Part shown: one piece after another, positions 1 through 7,439 of the stretch | Position numbering within the stretch: the first letter of the stretch is position 1 | Layout: each line of letters opens with the position of its first letter | Assembly: GCA_036004665.1 (NCBI GenBank) | Contig: DASYRG010000022.1 | Coordinates: forward strand, 1 to 36,558 | DNA: 36,558 nt | Direction of reading: 5' to 3' | Source of the DNA: JACQGZ01 sp036004665 | Lineage (GTDB): Bacteria; Sysuimicrobiota; Sysuimicrobiia; Sysuimicrobiales; Humicultoraceae | Notes under the pieces: generated by a model | Databases searched by the model: none | Seen by the model: only the letters and a program-made list of their open reading frames with translations | Told to the model about the DNA's origin: nothing | Program-made: the position numbers and the translations under genes

Positions 1-951
1 CTCGAAGCGCACCGTGCCTTTGAGGAGGCCGAGTTTTCGATACGCTTCATTCATGACCAGGATGTTTTCCCTTCTAATGCTGGGCCAGTAGACCGCAGGC
101 TGGACTTTGGCGATGTTCGCGTACACCTCGGGTCCCAACCCCGGGAAACTCTGCCGGTAGACGCTCGCCACTAAGTTGGGGGACTTCTTGATGGCACGCT
201 CGGCGCAGGAGACGGCCCGGGCGATGCGCACCGCGGCGTCGCGATGATGCTGCACCCACTCATCGAGCGCCACCACGGAGCCCTCGACCATTCTGCTGAC
301 CGGGAAAGGACGGTCATTGGCGCGCATGTCTAAAAACACCTCACCCAGACCGAGCTCGGACGGCAGGGTGAGCTGGCTCGTGCCCGGCTCCCACGTAACC
401 TGGGCATCCACCCAGCCCGCCTGCATCGCGGCCAGATGCCCGGGGATATCCCCTGTGGGGACGATGGTGACCCTGAGATCCGGATTGATCCCTACCTGGA
501 GGAGGACGAGGCGCAGCAGCACGTCAACTCTTCCGCCATGCGCGTCCACGCCAATGCGTCTCCCGCGCAAGGCGTTCAGGTCGCCCTTCCGGATCTTCAG
601 CGTTTTGCGCGTCACAATCGTCGCGTTTGGCCGGCCCTGGAGCAGGACCACGTTGCGGAGCTTGATCCCCTCTTCAAATGCCTGCAGGGTTGCCCCGACG
701 GAGAGGACCGCCGCATCGACGGCATGGGTCAGTAAGGCCTGGCGGACCGCTTCGAGGGTGGGGTATAGTACGATCTCGGCCTGCAGGCCCTCGCGCGCGA
801 ACATACCCTCCTGCTGAGCAATCACCACGGGCACGAGAGGAGGAGCTTTCACTGCCCCGATGCGGACGGGCATCTCTGTTGCGCCGGCTGATACTCCAGC
901 CATCGCCAAGGTCACCGCCAACACTACGCATAGCCCTAGAGGCAGCCTCAT
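1..951 (-). CDS. ABC transporter substrate-binding protein, NMT1/SsuA/ThiY-like (partial, 3' end beyond window)
   Basis: Periplasmic or lipid-anchored binding protein of a nitrate/taurine/thiamine-precursor-type ABC importer. The reading frame is open from an ATG at 951 to the left edge, giving 317 residues; family members are usually 320-340 aa, so only a short tail is missing. A good ribosome site (GGAGGTGA) lies about 6 nt before the ATG. The N-terminus is a Sec signal peptide (about residues 1-24, ending near VSAGA). The mature start MPVRIGAVKAPPLVPVVIAQ and the following EGMFAREGL stretch match the family pattern in which the ligand domain begins with 'aqe-GlF-eeGL'. The hinge region contains a DAQVTWEPG segment typical of SsuA/NMT1 proteins. 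No partner permease or ATPase is visible; they could lie beyond the left edge. The ligand cannot be told from sequence. The gene follows the DppC-like gene after 241 bp, so it is probably a separate transcript. Confidence 0.85.
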   Translation of the reverse strand, partial: MRLPLGLCVVLAVTLAMAGVSAGATEMPVRIGAVKAPPLVPVVIAQQEGMFAREGLQAEIVLYPTLEAVRQALLTHAVDAAVLSVGATLQAFEEGIKLRNVVLLQGRPNATIVTRKTLKIRKGDLNALRGRRIGVDAHGGRVDVLLRLVLLQVGINPDLRVTIVPTGDIPGHLAAMQAGWVDAQVTWEPGTSQLTLPSELGLGEVFLDMRANDRPFPVSRMVEGSVVALDEWVQHHRDAAVRIARAVSCAERAIKKSPNLVASVYRQSFPGLGPEVYANIAKVQPAVYWPSIRRENILVMNEAYRKLGLLKGTVRFE

Positions 952-1141
952 GCTGATTCACCTCCATTGGCTCTCAGGTGCGTGGCGTGTTATCGCTCTG
1001 CGTAGATTGCCGCGTCGTCAGGGGAGCATATCGTTGCTACGTTCTTTTACCCAGGTCTTCCTCCTCCACTCTCCCTTTTTGCCCGCGAAATACCGCCGTT
1101 TTGCCCGATTTCTGCCCCAGGAGGGATCAAGAAGGAGGTCT

Positions 1142-1178
1142 CTTAAAAACCGCCCAAAGAGCCCGCCAGTGGGGGTTT
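1142..1178 (-). terminator. Possible rho-independent terminator after the dppC-like gene
   Basis: Read on the minus strand just past the stop of the dppC-like gene (1193), an AAACC arm at 1178-1174 pairs with GGTTT at 1151-1147. The stem continues for 2 bp after one mismatch and is followed by a TTTTTAAG tract. The stem is imperfect and its loop is large, so this is tentative; the position and T-run are what favour it. Confidence 0.35.
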
Positions 1179-1192
1179 GAGGGGCATGAGCC

Positions 1193-2083
1193 TTACCTTG
1201 CCCGCCGCAGGCGTGGGTCCAAGATGTCGCGTAGTCCATCCCCCAGCAGGTTGAACCCGGTCACAGCCAGGAGGATGGCTAACCCCGGAAAGGTCGGCAC
1301 CCACCACTGTGTCGTGATGTAATCCCGTCCCTCGCTGATCATCACGCCCCACTCCGGTGTCGGGGGCTGGGCGCCGAAGCCGATGAAGCTCAGACCCGCG
1401 GCGATGAGGATCGCCTCGCCCATGTTGAACGAGGCCTGGACGATCAAGGGGGAGACGGCGTTAGGCAGGATGTGCCGGAAGATCACCCTCGCGTCGCTGG
1501 CGCCGATGACGCGGGCGGCTTCGACGAACTCCTGTCGCCGCAGGACCAACACCTGGGCGCGGCCCAACCGCGCGTAAACCGGCCACGTGACTAGCGCGAT
1601 CGCAACCATGGCGTTGAACAGGCTGGGGCCCAGGGCGGCCGCGATTGCCATCGCCAGAATCAGGGAGGGAAACGCAAAGAAGACATCCGTGATCCGCATG
1701 AGCACGTTATCCGTGCGCACTCCGGCGAAGCCCGCCACCATCCCGACGACCGTGCCCAGGGTACCGGCGAGCACCGCCACCACCAGCCCGACCATCAGGG
1801 AGAGCTGCGCCCCGAAGAGGATGCGGCTGAGGATATCCCGCCCCAACTGGTCGAGCCCCAGGGGAAATCCAGGCTGCGGCGGCTCCAGGCGGCGCTCCAG
1901 ATGCTGGGCCTGCGGCTGGTGGAGAGCCAGGTACGGCGCGGCGGCGGCCGCGGCCGCAAACGTCAGGATGATCACCGCACCCGCGGCGGCGAGGGGGCTG
2001 CGGCGAAGCCAGAGCACGAACCAGGGGCGGCGCCGGCGCCGGACGGCCATGATCGGGACAGCCGGCGTGCGGACCTCAGTCAT
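1193..2083 (-). CDS. Peptide/nickel-type ABC transporter permease (DppC/OppC-like)
   Basis: Inner-membrane permease subunit of a family-5 (oligopeptide/dipeptide/nickel) ABC importer, 296 aa, the usual DppC length. The N-terminus carries a basic segment and a first membrane helix (about residues 27-50), followed by the OppC_N-like periplasmic stretch and a FPLGLDQLGRDILSRILFGA motif around residues 75-94 that is characteristic of DppC/OppC. Further membrane segments follow, then an EAA-type cytoplasmic loop (EFVEAARVIGASDARVIFRHILPNA region, about residues 185-210) that contacts the ATPase. The C-terminus NLLGDGLRDILDPRLR is the conserved DppC ending. The ATG start at 2083 overlaps the stop of the DppB-like gene by 8 bp, which indicates translational coupling. 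No DppD/DppF ATPase follows, so the ATPases must be encoded elsewhere. Confidence 0.95.
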   Translation of the reverse strand: MTEVRTPAVPIMAVRRRRRPWFVLWLRRSPLAAAGAVIILTFAAAAAAAPYLALHQPQAQHLERRLEPPQPGFPLGLDQLGRDILSRILFGAQLSLMVGLVVAVLAGTLGTVVGMVAGFAGVRTDNVLMRITDVFFAFPSLILAMAIAAALGPSLFNAMVAIALVTWPVYARLGRAQVLVLRRQEFVEAARVIGASDARVIFRHILPNAVSPLIVQASFNMGEAILIAAGLSFIGFGAQPPTPEWGVMISEGRDYITTQWWVPTFPGLAILLAVTGFNLLGDGLRDILDPRLRRAR

Positions 2084-3083
2084 AGCGCACCCGCGGGTCG
2101 AGGCGCACGTACAGCAGGTCCATGATCAGGTTGATGATCGAGTAGACGACCGCCGCCACGATCGTGACACCCATGACGGCCGGGAAATCCAGGCTGATGG
2201 CCGACGTCGTGGCGTACCGGCCGAGCCCCGGCCAGGCGAATACCGTCTCGGTCAGCACCGCGCCGGAGAGCAGGCTGCCGAAGGAGATGCCGATGATCGT
2301 GAGGGTGGGGATCATCGCATTTCTGAAGGCATGCACCAACAGCACCCGCGGGACGGGCAAGCCCTTCGCCTTCGCTGTGCGGATGTAGTCCTGGAGGAGT
2401 ACCTCCAGCATGGCTGAGCGGGTCATCCGGGCGACGACGGCCGTCGAGAAGAGCCCCAGCGTCACCGCCGGGAGCACGAGGTGACGCAGGCCGTTGACGA
2501 GGGCAGTAGCGTCGCGGGCCAGCAGCGCGTCGACGAGCAGCAGGCCCGTGCGCTCCGGCGGTGGGGACAGCGTGATGTCCAGCCGCCCCGGGCCGGGGAG
2601 CCAGCGGAGCCGGAAGTAAAAGTAGCCAAGCAGGAGCAGCCCCAGCCAGAAGACCGGCATCGAGGCGCCGATCAGCGCGGCGATGCGGGAGAGGTGATCG
2701 AAGATCCGATCTTTGAAGATGGCCGAGAGGATCCCCGCCGGGATGCCCAGCGCCAGGGCGACGAGCCAGGCGGCGCCGCCCAGCTCGAGTGTCGCGGGAA
2801 GGAACTCGCGCAGGTCCTCCGCCACGGGCCGCCTGGTACGGATAGAGACGCCGAAGTCTCCCCGCATCAGGCGGCCCATGTAGACCACGTACTGCATCAC
2901 GACCGGCCGGTCCAGCCCGTAGGCCCGGCGGTAAGCCTGAATCTGCTCCTCCCGCGCGTGCTGACCGAGGGCGGCGAGCACCGGGTCGGCCGGGACGATG
3001 TGCGCGATGAAGAACGTGAGGACGGATACCCCCAGGAGGACCAGCCCCGTGGAGGCGATCCGCCCCAGGAGGTACCGGCTCAC
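2076..3083 (-). CDS. Peptide/nickel-type ABC transporter permease (DppB/OppB-like)
   Basis: Inner-membrane permease partner of the DppC-like protein, 335 aa, standard for DppB. The N-terminal helix (YLLGRIASTGLVLLGVSVLTF) is followed by the ADP...ALG and YGLDRPV pattern of DppB proteins, about six membrane helices in all. An EAA loop (LLQDYIRTAKAKGLPVPRVL region, about residues 225-250) precedes the conserved ETVFAWPGLGRY segment. The start is a GTG at 3083, 3 nt beyond the stop of the binding-protein gene. There is no strong ribosome site of its own, so translation probably depends on coupling to the upstream gene. The neighbours are the binding protein upstream and DppC downstream. The substrate is not determinable: peptides, nickel, opines and oligosaccharides are all carried by this family. 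Confidence 0.95.
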   Translation of the reverse strand: MSRYLLGRIASTGLVLLGVSVLTFFIAHIVPADPVLAALGQHAREEQIQAYRRAYGLDRPVVMQYVVYMGRLMRGDFGVSIRTRRPVAEDLREFLPATLELGGAAWLVALALGIPAGILSAIFKDRIFDHLSRIAALIGASMPVFWLGLLLLGYFYFRLRWLPGPGRLDITLSPPPERTGLLLVDALLARDATALVNGLRHLVLPAVTLGLFSTAVVARMTRSAMLEVLLQDYIRTAKAKGLPVPRVLLVHAFRNAMIPTLTIIGISFGSLLSGAVLTETVFAWPGLGRYATTSAISLDFPAVMGVTIVAAVVYSIINLIMDLLYVRLDPRVRYD

Positions 3084-3086
3084 ATG

Positions 3087-4667
3087 CTACTTGCTCACTG
3101 TCCGGAACTCCGCAAAGGCCATGGGATTCCAGACAAACCCCTGGACACTCTTGCGAAGCGCAAACCGCGTCGTCGGCTGGTACAGCACGACGTACGGCCC
3201 GCTGTGCAGCACCTTGTCCGTAATCTGCTTGTAGAGCGCTCGGCGCTGCGCAAGGTCCGTGGCCAGCGCCGCCTGTTTGGCCAGTTTCGCCACGCCGGCG
3301 TCTTGGTACTGATTGCGCCAGGCGATCGTCTTCGCATCGTAGTCGGTGAAGGGCGTCACGTTCCCGTCCGGGTCGGGGAAGTCCGGACCCCAGAGGATCA
3401 GCACCAACTGCCCCTTCTGTGCCCGGTAGACGTTGAGCAGCTGCGCCTGGGCGGTTTCCTTAATCTGCACTTTGATGCCGGTTTTGGCGAGGTCGCTCTG
3501 GATCTTGGCGGCCAGGTCCGACCACTTCACACCGCCAGGCGCCGGCCCAGTGGGCACCAGCAGTTCGACCGAAAACCCGCTGCCGATCCCCGCTTCCTTC
3601 AGGAGAGCCTTCGCCCGGGCGGTATCCTGCTGGAATGGCGCGCTGGCATTGAAGCCGAAGAGGCCCTCGGGAACGATCGTCTGTACCTTGCGCGCCTCGC
3701 CGCGGAGGAGGCTCTTGATGATCCCGTTGTAGTCGATGCTCCAGCGGATCGCTTCGCGGACCTGGACTTTGTCCAGCGGCGGGTGCTTCGCGTTCATGCC
3801 GATGTAGACGAGCTGCAGCAGCCTGCCCTGCTGGATCTTCACGTTCTGGCTGGATGCCAGTTCGCGGGCCTGCTCGGATGTGAGGTTGGCCGCGATGTCC
3901 GCGTCCCCCGACGAGACCATGAACTTCTGCGTACTCGTCTCGGGGACGTGCTGGATGACGACGCGGGAGATCTTGGGCTTCGTGCCCCAGTAGTTGGGAT
4001 TGGCCACCAGGATCGCCCGCGTTTCCGGATCCCACCGCTCCAGCGTGTAGGCGCCGGTGCCGGCCGAATGGTTGCGCAGCCACCCCTCGCCGCGGTCGGT
4101 CCCGGTCTGGTGCGCCATCGCCTCGTCGGGGTCGACGATGCCGCCAACCGTGAACGTCATGACCGAGAGGAACGCCTGCGGGCTGGCGGTCTTGGGCAGC
4201 GTGACTTCGACCGTGTCGTCGCCGACGGCTTTCGCGTTACCCTCCTTCAGGCCGGCCACATCCTTGAAGAGGAAGGCCGGCGATTTGTTGAGGGCGATCA
4301 CCCGGTCGATGGAGAACGCGACGGCCTTCGCCGTGACCGGCCGGCCGGTGCTAAACTTAACACCCGGCCGCAGCTTAAAGGTGACTTTCCACGATGCCCC
4401 GGAGTCCTGGATCTTCCAGGACGTCGCCAGGCGCGGCTTCAGCGTCGTGAGGTCTTCGCCCTCGAACGCCACCAGCGTGTCGTAGATGTTTTGGGCGACC
4501 AGCACTCCGCTGAACTCATACACGACTGCGGGGTCTAGGGAGATCATGTCGCTGATGTCGTTTACGTACACCAGCGTGTCCTGCGCCGGCGCAGCGGCGC
4601 CGGGTACCCAGGAAGGGATCAGCAACACGCCCACAAGGATCAGCCCAACGGCAAGCCTTCTCCGCAC
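3087..4667 (-). CDS. ABC transporter substrate-binding protein, family 5 (SBP_bac_5; DppA/OppA-like)
   Basis: Extracytoplasmic binding protein of the peptide/nickel-type importer encoded just downstream, 526 aa. The GTG start at 4667 is chosen because AGGAGG lies 7 nt upstream and the signal peptide begins at once (basic RRR, then a hydrophobic core to about residue 27). There is no lipobox cysteine, so the protein is soluble or held by its uncleaved helix rather than being a lipoprotein. The mature protein opens with the family-5 signature (SLDPA, then a YDTL segment and a KPRLATSWK segment around residues 75-85). The core includes a WKVTFKLRPGVKF stretch and the GTGAYTLERWDP segment that are diagnostic of SBP_bac_5. 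The PDFPDPDGNVTPF stretch near residue 420 is typical of the ligand-facing lobe. This is the first gene of the dppA-B-C-like operon. Confidence 0.95.
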   Translation of the reverse strand: MRRRLAVGLILVGVLLIPSWVPGAAAPAQDTLVYVNDISDMISLDPAVVYEFSGVLVAQNIYDTLVAFEGEDLTTLKPRLATSWKIQDSGASWKVTFKLRPGVKFSTGRPVTAKAVAFSIDRVIALNKSPAFLFKDVAGLKEGNAKAVGDDTVEVTLPKTASPQAFLSVMTFTVGGIVDPDEAMAHQTGTDRGEGWLRNHSAGTGAYTLERWDPETRAILVANPNYWGTKPKISRVVIQHVPETSTQKFMVSSGDADIAANLTSEQARELASSQNVKIQQGRLLQLVYIGMNAKHPPLDKVQVREAIRWSIDYNGIIKSLLRGEARKVQTIVPEGLFGFNASAPFQQDTARAKALLKEAGIGSGFSVELLVPTGPAPGGVKWSDLAAKIQSDLAKTGIKVQIKETAQAQLLNVYRAQKGQLVLILWGPDFPDPDGNVTPFTDYDAKTIAWRNQYQDAGVAKLAKQAALATDLAQRRALYKQITDKVLHSGPYVVLYQPTTRFALRKSVQGFVWNPMAFAEFRTVSK

Positions 4668-4805
4668 TCCACTCCCTCCTCTTCCTAGCGATGTTTGGCC
4701 TAAGCGTAGCCGAAGACGCTACCCGCTTCCAGGCTCAGCGTGCAGCGAAGAACTCCGGAGGCGGGCCGTAAACTGCCTTCTTAGGGCATGAGTTGTGGCC
4801 AGCTC

Positions 4806-6536
4806 TCAGGGATCCAGACTCGCGCCTCGGGCACGGAGCCTCTGCTGCAGCTCGGTGACTTGAATTCGGTTCTGCACCAGCCGATGGGGTCCGATCCGCC
4901 GCTCCACTGCCAATGCGGCCGCTACGCCCGCACCCTCTCCCAGGGCCATGACCACGGGGACGACGCGTGCTGAACCAGCGGCCTGGTATGTCGCGGAGAA
5001 TGCGCGGCTCGCGACGAGCAGTCCGTCGGGCCGTTCTGGGATGAGCGCGCGCAGGGGGATCGTGTACACGCGCTGTCTCGGGTGATAGGGGTTGACCCAG
5101 CCCGGGACATAGGGATGGAGGTCGATCGGATAGGAGGCGACGGTGATCCGGTCCCAAAAGACGCGGCCGTCCAGGACGTCTCGAGCCGTCAGACGGTAGA
5201 GGCCCCAGATGTGGCGGGTTTCCCGGACATACAATTCGGGTGCCGTCTCGACGAGATAGGCGTTCGCGAAGCCGGGCACGGATCGCCGCAGAAACTGTAC
5301 GATCCGGGGAATCTCGCGCTCCGCCAGGGCCCGCGCCTGCCGCAGGGATTGCTGGTTCGTCCCGTCCACTTCGAAGATGCGGAGACCGTTGATCCAGGCG
5401 GAGCCGTCCGGCAGGCGGCCAACATTCATGGCGTCAAACTCCAACCGCGGATCTTGCGGCCGGTAGTACTTGAGCTGGCTGTTGAAACCCCAGAGGTAGC
5501 CCAGGTAGACACCGCTACGGTACCGCCCCTCCTCGCCTTGAATTAGTGCGACGACCTTCGGCCAGTGGACCGCACTGACGCGAAACAGCAGGGTAGCGGG
5601 CTGCATCTTCCGATCGCCTCCCGCCTCCTCACGTCCCATGGTGTATCGGGCCCCCGCGGCGGCCGCGACATCCCCGTCTTCGGTCGCATCAACCGTGACC
5701 TGCGCGCGAACGGCAAACATGCGGCCGTCGGCACCCTCTGCCAGAACGCCCAGGAGCTTCCCGTCCTCCAGGATCACGCGCACAGATCGGGTTTTGAGCA
5801 TCAGCCGGATCCGGGGCTCGGTGCTTACCCTTCGCAGCAGGACCTCGCGGGCCCGCCGTGGATCAAAAGCGAGGCCGAGCTCGGTCGAGATCTGCTCATA
5901 GATTCCCCTGACGACACTCAGGCCGTTCCGATGATTGAGGTCAAAGACATTAAGCATGGCTCCCGTGAGCACGGTGCCGAGGAATGGACGCGGCTCGAGC
6001 AGGATGACCCGCCGCCCTTCTCGCGCCGCGGCCAGCGCGGCAGCGACGCCAGCCGGTGATCCGCCGACGATCAGGACCTCGGTCTTGATCGTGCGCAGCG
6101 ATGGACGCGGAGTCGATACCCGATGTCCAGGAGGCGCTGCCCGATTGGGCTCGGGACCCATCGGCTGTTCCAGCCACAGGGAGGTGCAGCTTGGACACAA
6201 TCGCAATTCGAGGTTGCTGATGCGCCCGTCACCTCCCAGCGTGACCTGCGCCAGCACCACACTGTCCCCGAAGACCAGGAGGTACTCTTCGTTCGACAGT
6301 TCAACGCGCTGACAGGTTCCGAGCTTGGACGTGAGCTCACCAAAGATGCGCTCGATCTGTTCAAGCGGCACGAGGTTCAAGAATACAGGGTCAAACCAAT
6401 CGGCCGCAATTTCTTCAGCCAAACACAGCCGCTCGAGGGCTGCCTGCGGCGTAAGTGCTTGAGCAATGCCCGCGTTTCCCGACGACGCCATGATGAGCGC
6501 CACCAGCGCGGTAATGACTCGTCGTTTCGAGCCCAT
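4806..6536 (-). CDS. Probable exported FAD-dependent oxidoreductase (FAD_oxidored family) with unusual N-terminal domain
   Basis: Flavoprotein of 576 aa. The dinucleotide-binding motif is at residues about 153-170 (EVLIVGGSPAGVAAALAAAR), followed by LLEPRPFLGTVLTGAM, the typical start of the FAD_oxidored family (PF12831 type). An ATEDGDVAAAAGARYTMGRE segment and a C-terminal GEGAGVAAALA segment complete the flavin site. Residues 1-26 form a signal peptide with twin arginines (SKRRVIT), compatible with Tat export of a folded flavoprotein, although the match to the Tat consensus is only partial. Residues about 28-125 form an extra domain (ADWFDPVFLNLVP, then a YLLVF segment) that resembles the small N-terminal domain of ORF12-type serine hydrolases; this is from memory and untested. 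The start at 6536 is preferred over upstream in-frame codons because AGGTG lies 6 nt before it and the signal peptide follows directly. Substrate unknown. Confidence 0.85.
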   Translation of the reverse strand: MGSKRRVITALVALIMASSGNAGIAQALTPQAALERLCLAEEIAADWFDPVFLNLVPLEQIERIFGELTSKLGTCQRVELSNEEYLLVFGDSVVLAQVTLGGDGRISNLELRLCPSCTSLWLEQPMGPEPNRAAPPGHRVSTPRPSLRTIKTEVLIVGGSPAGVAAALAAAREGRRVILLEPRPFLGTVLTGAMLNVFDLNHRNGLSVVRGIYEQISTELGLAFDPRRAREVLLRRVSTEPRIRLMLKTRSVRVILEDGKLLGVLAEGADGRMFAVRAQVTVDATEDGDVAAAAGARYTMGREEAGGDRKMQPATLLFRVSAVHWPKVVALIQGEEGRYRSGVYLGYLWGFNSQLKYYRPQDPRLEFDAMNVGRLPDGSAWINGLRIFEVDGTNQQSLRQARALAEREIPRIVQFLRRSVPGFANAYLVETAPELYVRETRHIWGLYRLTARDVLDGRVFWDRITVASYPIDLHPYVPGWVNPYHPRQRVYTIPLRALIPERPDGLLVASRAFSATYQAAGSARVVPVVMALGEGAGVAAALAVERRIGPHRLVQNRIQVTELQQRLRARGASLDP

Positions 6537-6858
6537 CAGGCACCTATCACTCATCGCCGGGGGCCCATGACGCGAGACTCCTCGCCAGCCCGCGGAAACA
6601 GGCGATCCCATCTGCGCTTACTTCAGGATGCACTTGGGAATACGAGAAGCTCCGGGAAAATCCTCTGGTCACGCGAGATCCCGGTGGCAGTGATCAGCGC
6701 GGACGCCACACCCGGCCAGACGGCCCGCCTGCGCCTGCCTCTGGAGCTCGGGCATATCTGACCAAGCCGCTGGACGTGGAGAAGTTCTTCGCTCTTCTAG
6801 ATGAGGCCTCGAAGAAAGAGAGCGAGAACATGCGCAGGGACAGGCTTGAGAGCGCGGA
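6537..6858. other. Gene-poor spacer between the SnoaL-like and FAD-oxidoreductase genes
   Basis: About 320 bp with no intact gene. It contains the receiver-domain remnant on the plus strand and must also hold the promoter of the minus-strand FAD oxidoreductase. No convincing -35/-10 pair could be picked out by eye. Confidence 0.5.
6612..6828 (+). pseudogene. Remnant of a response-regulator receiver (REC) domain, frameshifted
   Basis: On the plus strand, between two minus-strand genes, the frame beginning near 6675 reads EIPVAVISADATPGQTARLR and ends at a stop at 6759-6761. A second frame starting at 6737 reads ASGARAYLTKPLDVEKFF, then ALLDEASKKE. Joined, these are the beta4 strand, alpha4, the beta5 lysine (KP) motif and the final helix of a receiver domain, as found at the end of hybrid histidine kinases or response regulators. 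A frameshift separates the halves. The upstream part with the phospho-acceptor aspartate is absent; only a weak LRLLQDA echo is seen at 6612. The sequence is therefore a decayed 3' fragment, not a working gene. It may mark an old rearrangement or loss of a two-component gene at this spot. Confidence 0.7.
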
Positions 6859-7296
6859 TCAAGATCCCTCGGCAGAACCCCGCACCATGCCTCTGACCGC
6901 TGCGTCGATCCCAGCTCTTGTTTCCTGGACCGGTTCCAGGTAGAGCCGCCCCCAAGTAATCTGGTCCTCCGTGACGCCAAAGATGGTCACACCTCGCCAA
7001 TCAAAGCGACCACCATCGGCCTGTGTCCCGGTCCAGCGCCACTCCGCCCAGGCGGTGTCATCATCTGCGGAGGCGCGGAGCAGCTCGGCGTGAAAGTCTG
7101 GCATCTCGCTAAAGACCGTCGACCAGTTCGTCCGCACCTGTTCACGCCCACGGAAGGCGCGATCGGGATGGACAGGCTGCTCACTCTGATAGTCCGGCGC
7201 AAAACACGCGACAAACGCTTCTAGGTCATGCCGGTTCTGCGCGAGGTGCAGTCGCTCCAGCACAGCAAACACACGTGACCCTGTGTTGGGAGCCAT
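6859..7296 (-). CDS. SnoaL-like / nuclear transport factor 2 fold protein
   Basis: Small cytosolic protein of 145 aa, typical for single-domain SnoaL/NTF2-like proteins. It has the family arrangement: an N-terminal helix (VFAVLERLHLAQNRHDLEAFVACFAPDYQSE region), then HPDRAFRGREQVRTNWSTVF, then alternating strands ending in WGRLYLEPV. The ATG at 7296 is chosen because GGAGGGTA lies about 6 nt upstream and because the sequence before it is low-complexity arginine/leucine-rich translation with no family resemblance. Members of this fold include polyketide cyclases, ketosteroid isomerases and many uncharacterised proteins, so the reaction cannot be predicted. It stands alone: the upstream cupredoxin gene ends in a strong terminator, and a receiver-domain remnant lies downstream on the other strand. 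Confidence 0.85.
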   Translation of the reverse strand: MAPNTGSRVFAVLERLHLAQNRHDLEAFVACFAPDYQSEQPVHPDRAFRGREQVRTNWSTVFSEMPDFHAELLRASADDDTAWAEWRWTGTQADGGRFDWRGVTIFGVTEDQITWGRLYLEPVQETRAGIDAAVRGMVRGSAEGS

Positions 7297-7382
7297 CTTC
7301 AATACCCTCCTAGGCAGTAACAGCGGGATGGGTACTTCCTCGTTAAGCCCCGTCCTCCGTGTAAGCAGAGGCGCACGGATTC

Positions 7383-7418
7383 GAAGAAAGAGGGCCGGCA
7401 GGACGCCCACCGGCCCTC
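7383..7418 (-). terminator. Rho-independent terminator of the cupredoxin gene
   Basis: A perfect 9-bp inverted repeat (GAGGGCCGG at 7390-7398, CCGGCCCTC at 7410-7418) with an 11-nt loop. Read on the minus strand it is followed by TTTCTTC. It lies 22 nt past the stop codon of the double-cupredoxin gene, in the right orientation to end that transcript. Confidence 0.85.
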
Positions 7419-7439
7419 CACGCCCGCAGGGGGCCAATG

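Noticed and set aside
2481..4538. 685-codon plus-strand open frame
   Set aside because: It lies opposite the binding-protein and dppB-like genes, is rich in R, G, D, Q and E, and has no recognisable domain or ribosome site. It is a shadow of GC-rich codon use on the other strand.
4699..4724. Small inverted repeat (GTAGC/GCTAC) upstream of the peptide-type binding-protein gene
   Set aside because: Only 5 bp of stem with a 7-nt loop and no T-run; not enough to call a terminator or regulatory element.
7297..7437. Upstream in-frame extension of the SnoaL-like gene
   Set aside because: It would translate through the terminator hairpin of the cupredoxin gene and lacks family similarity; GGAGGG sits just before the ATG at 7296.
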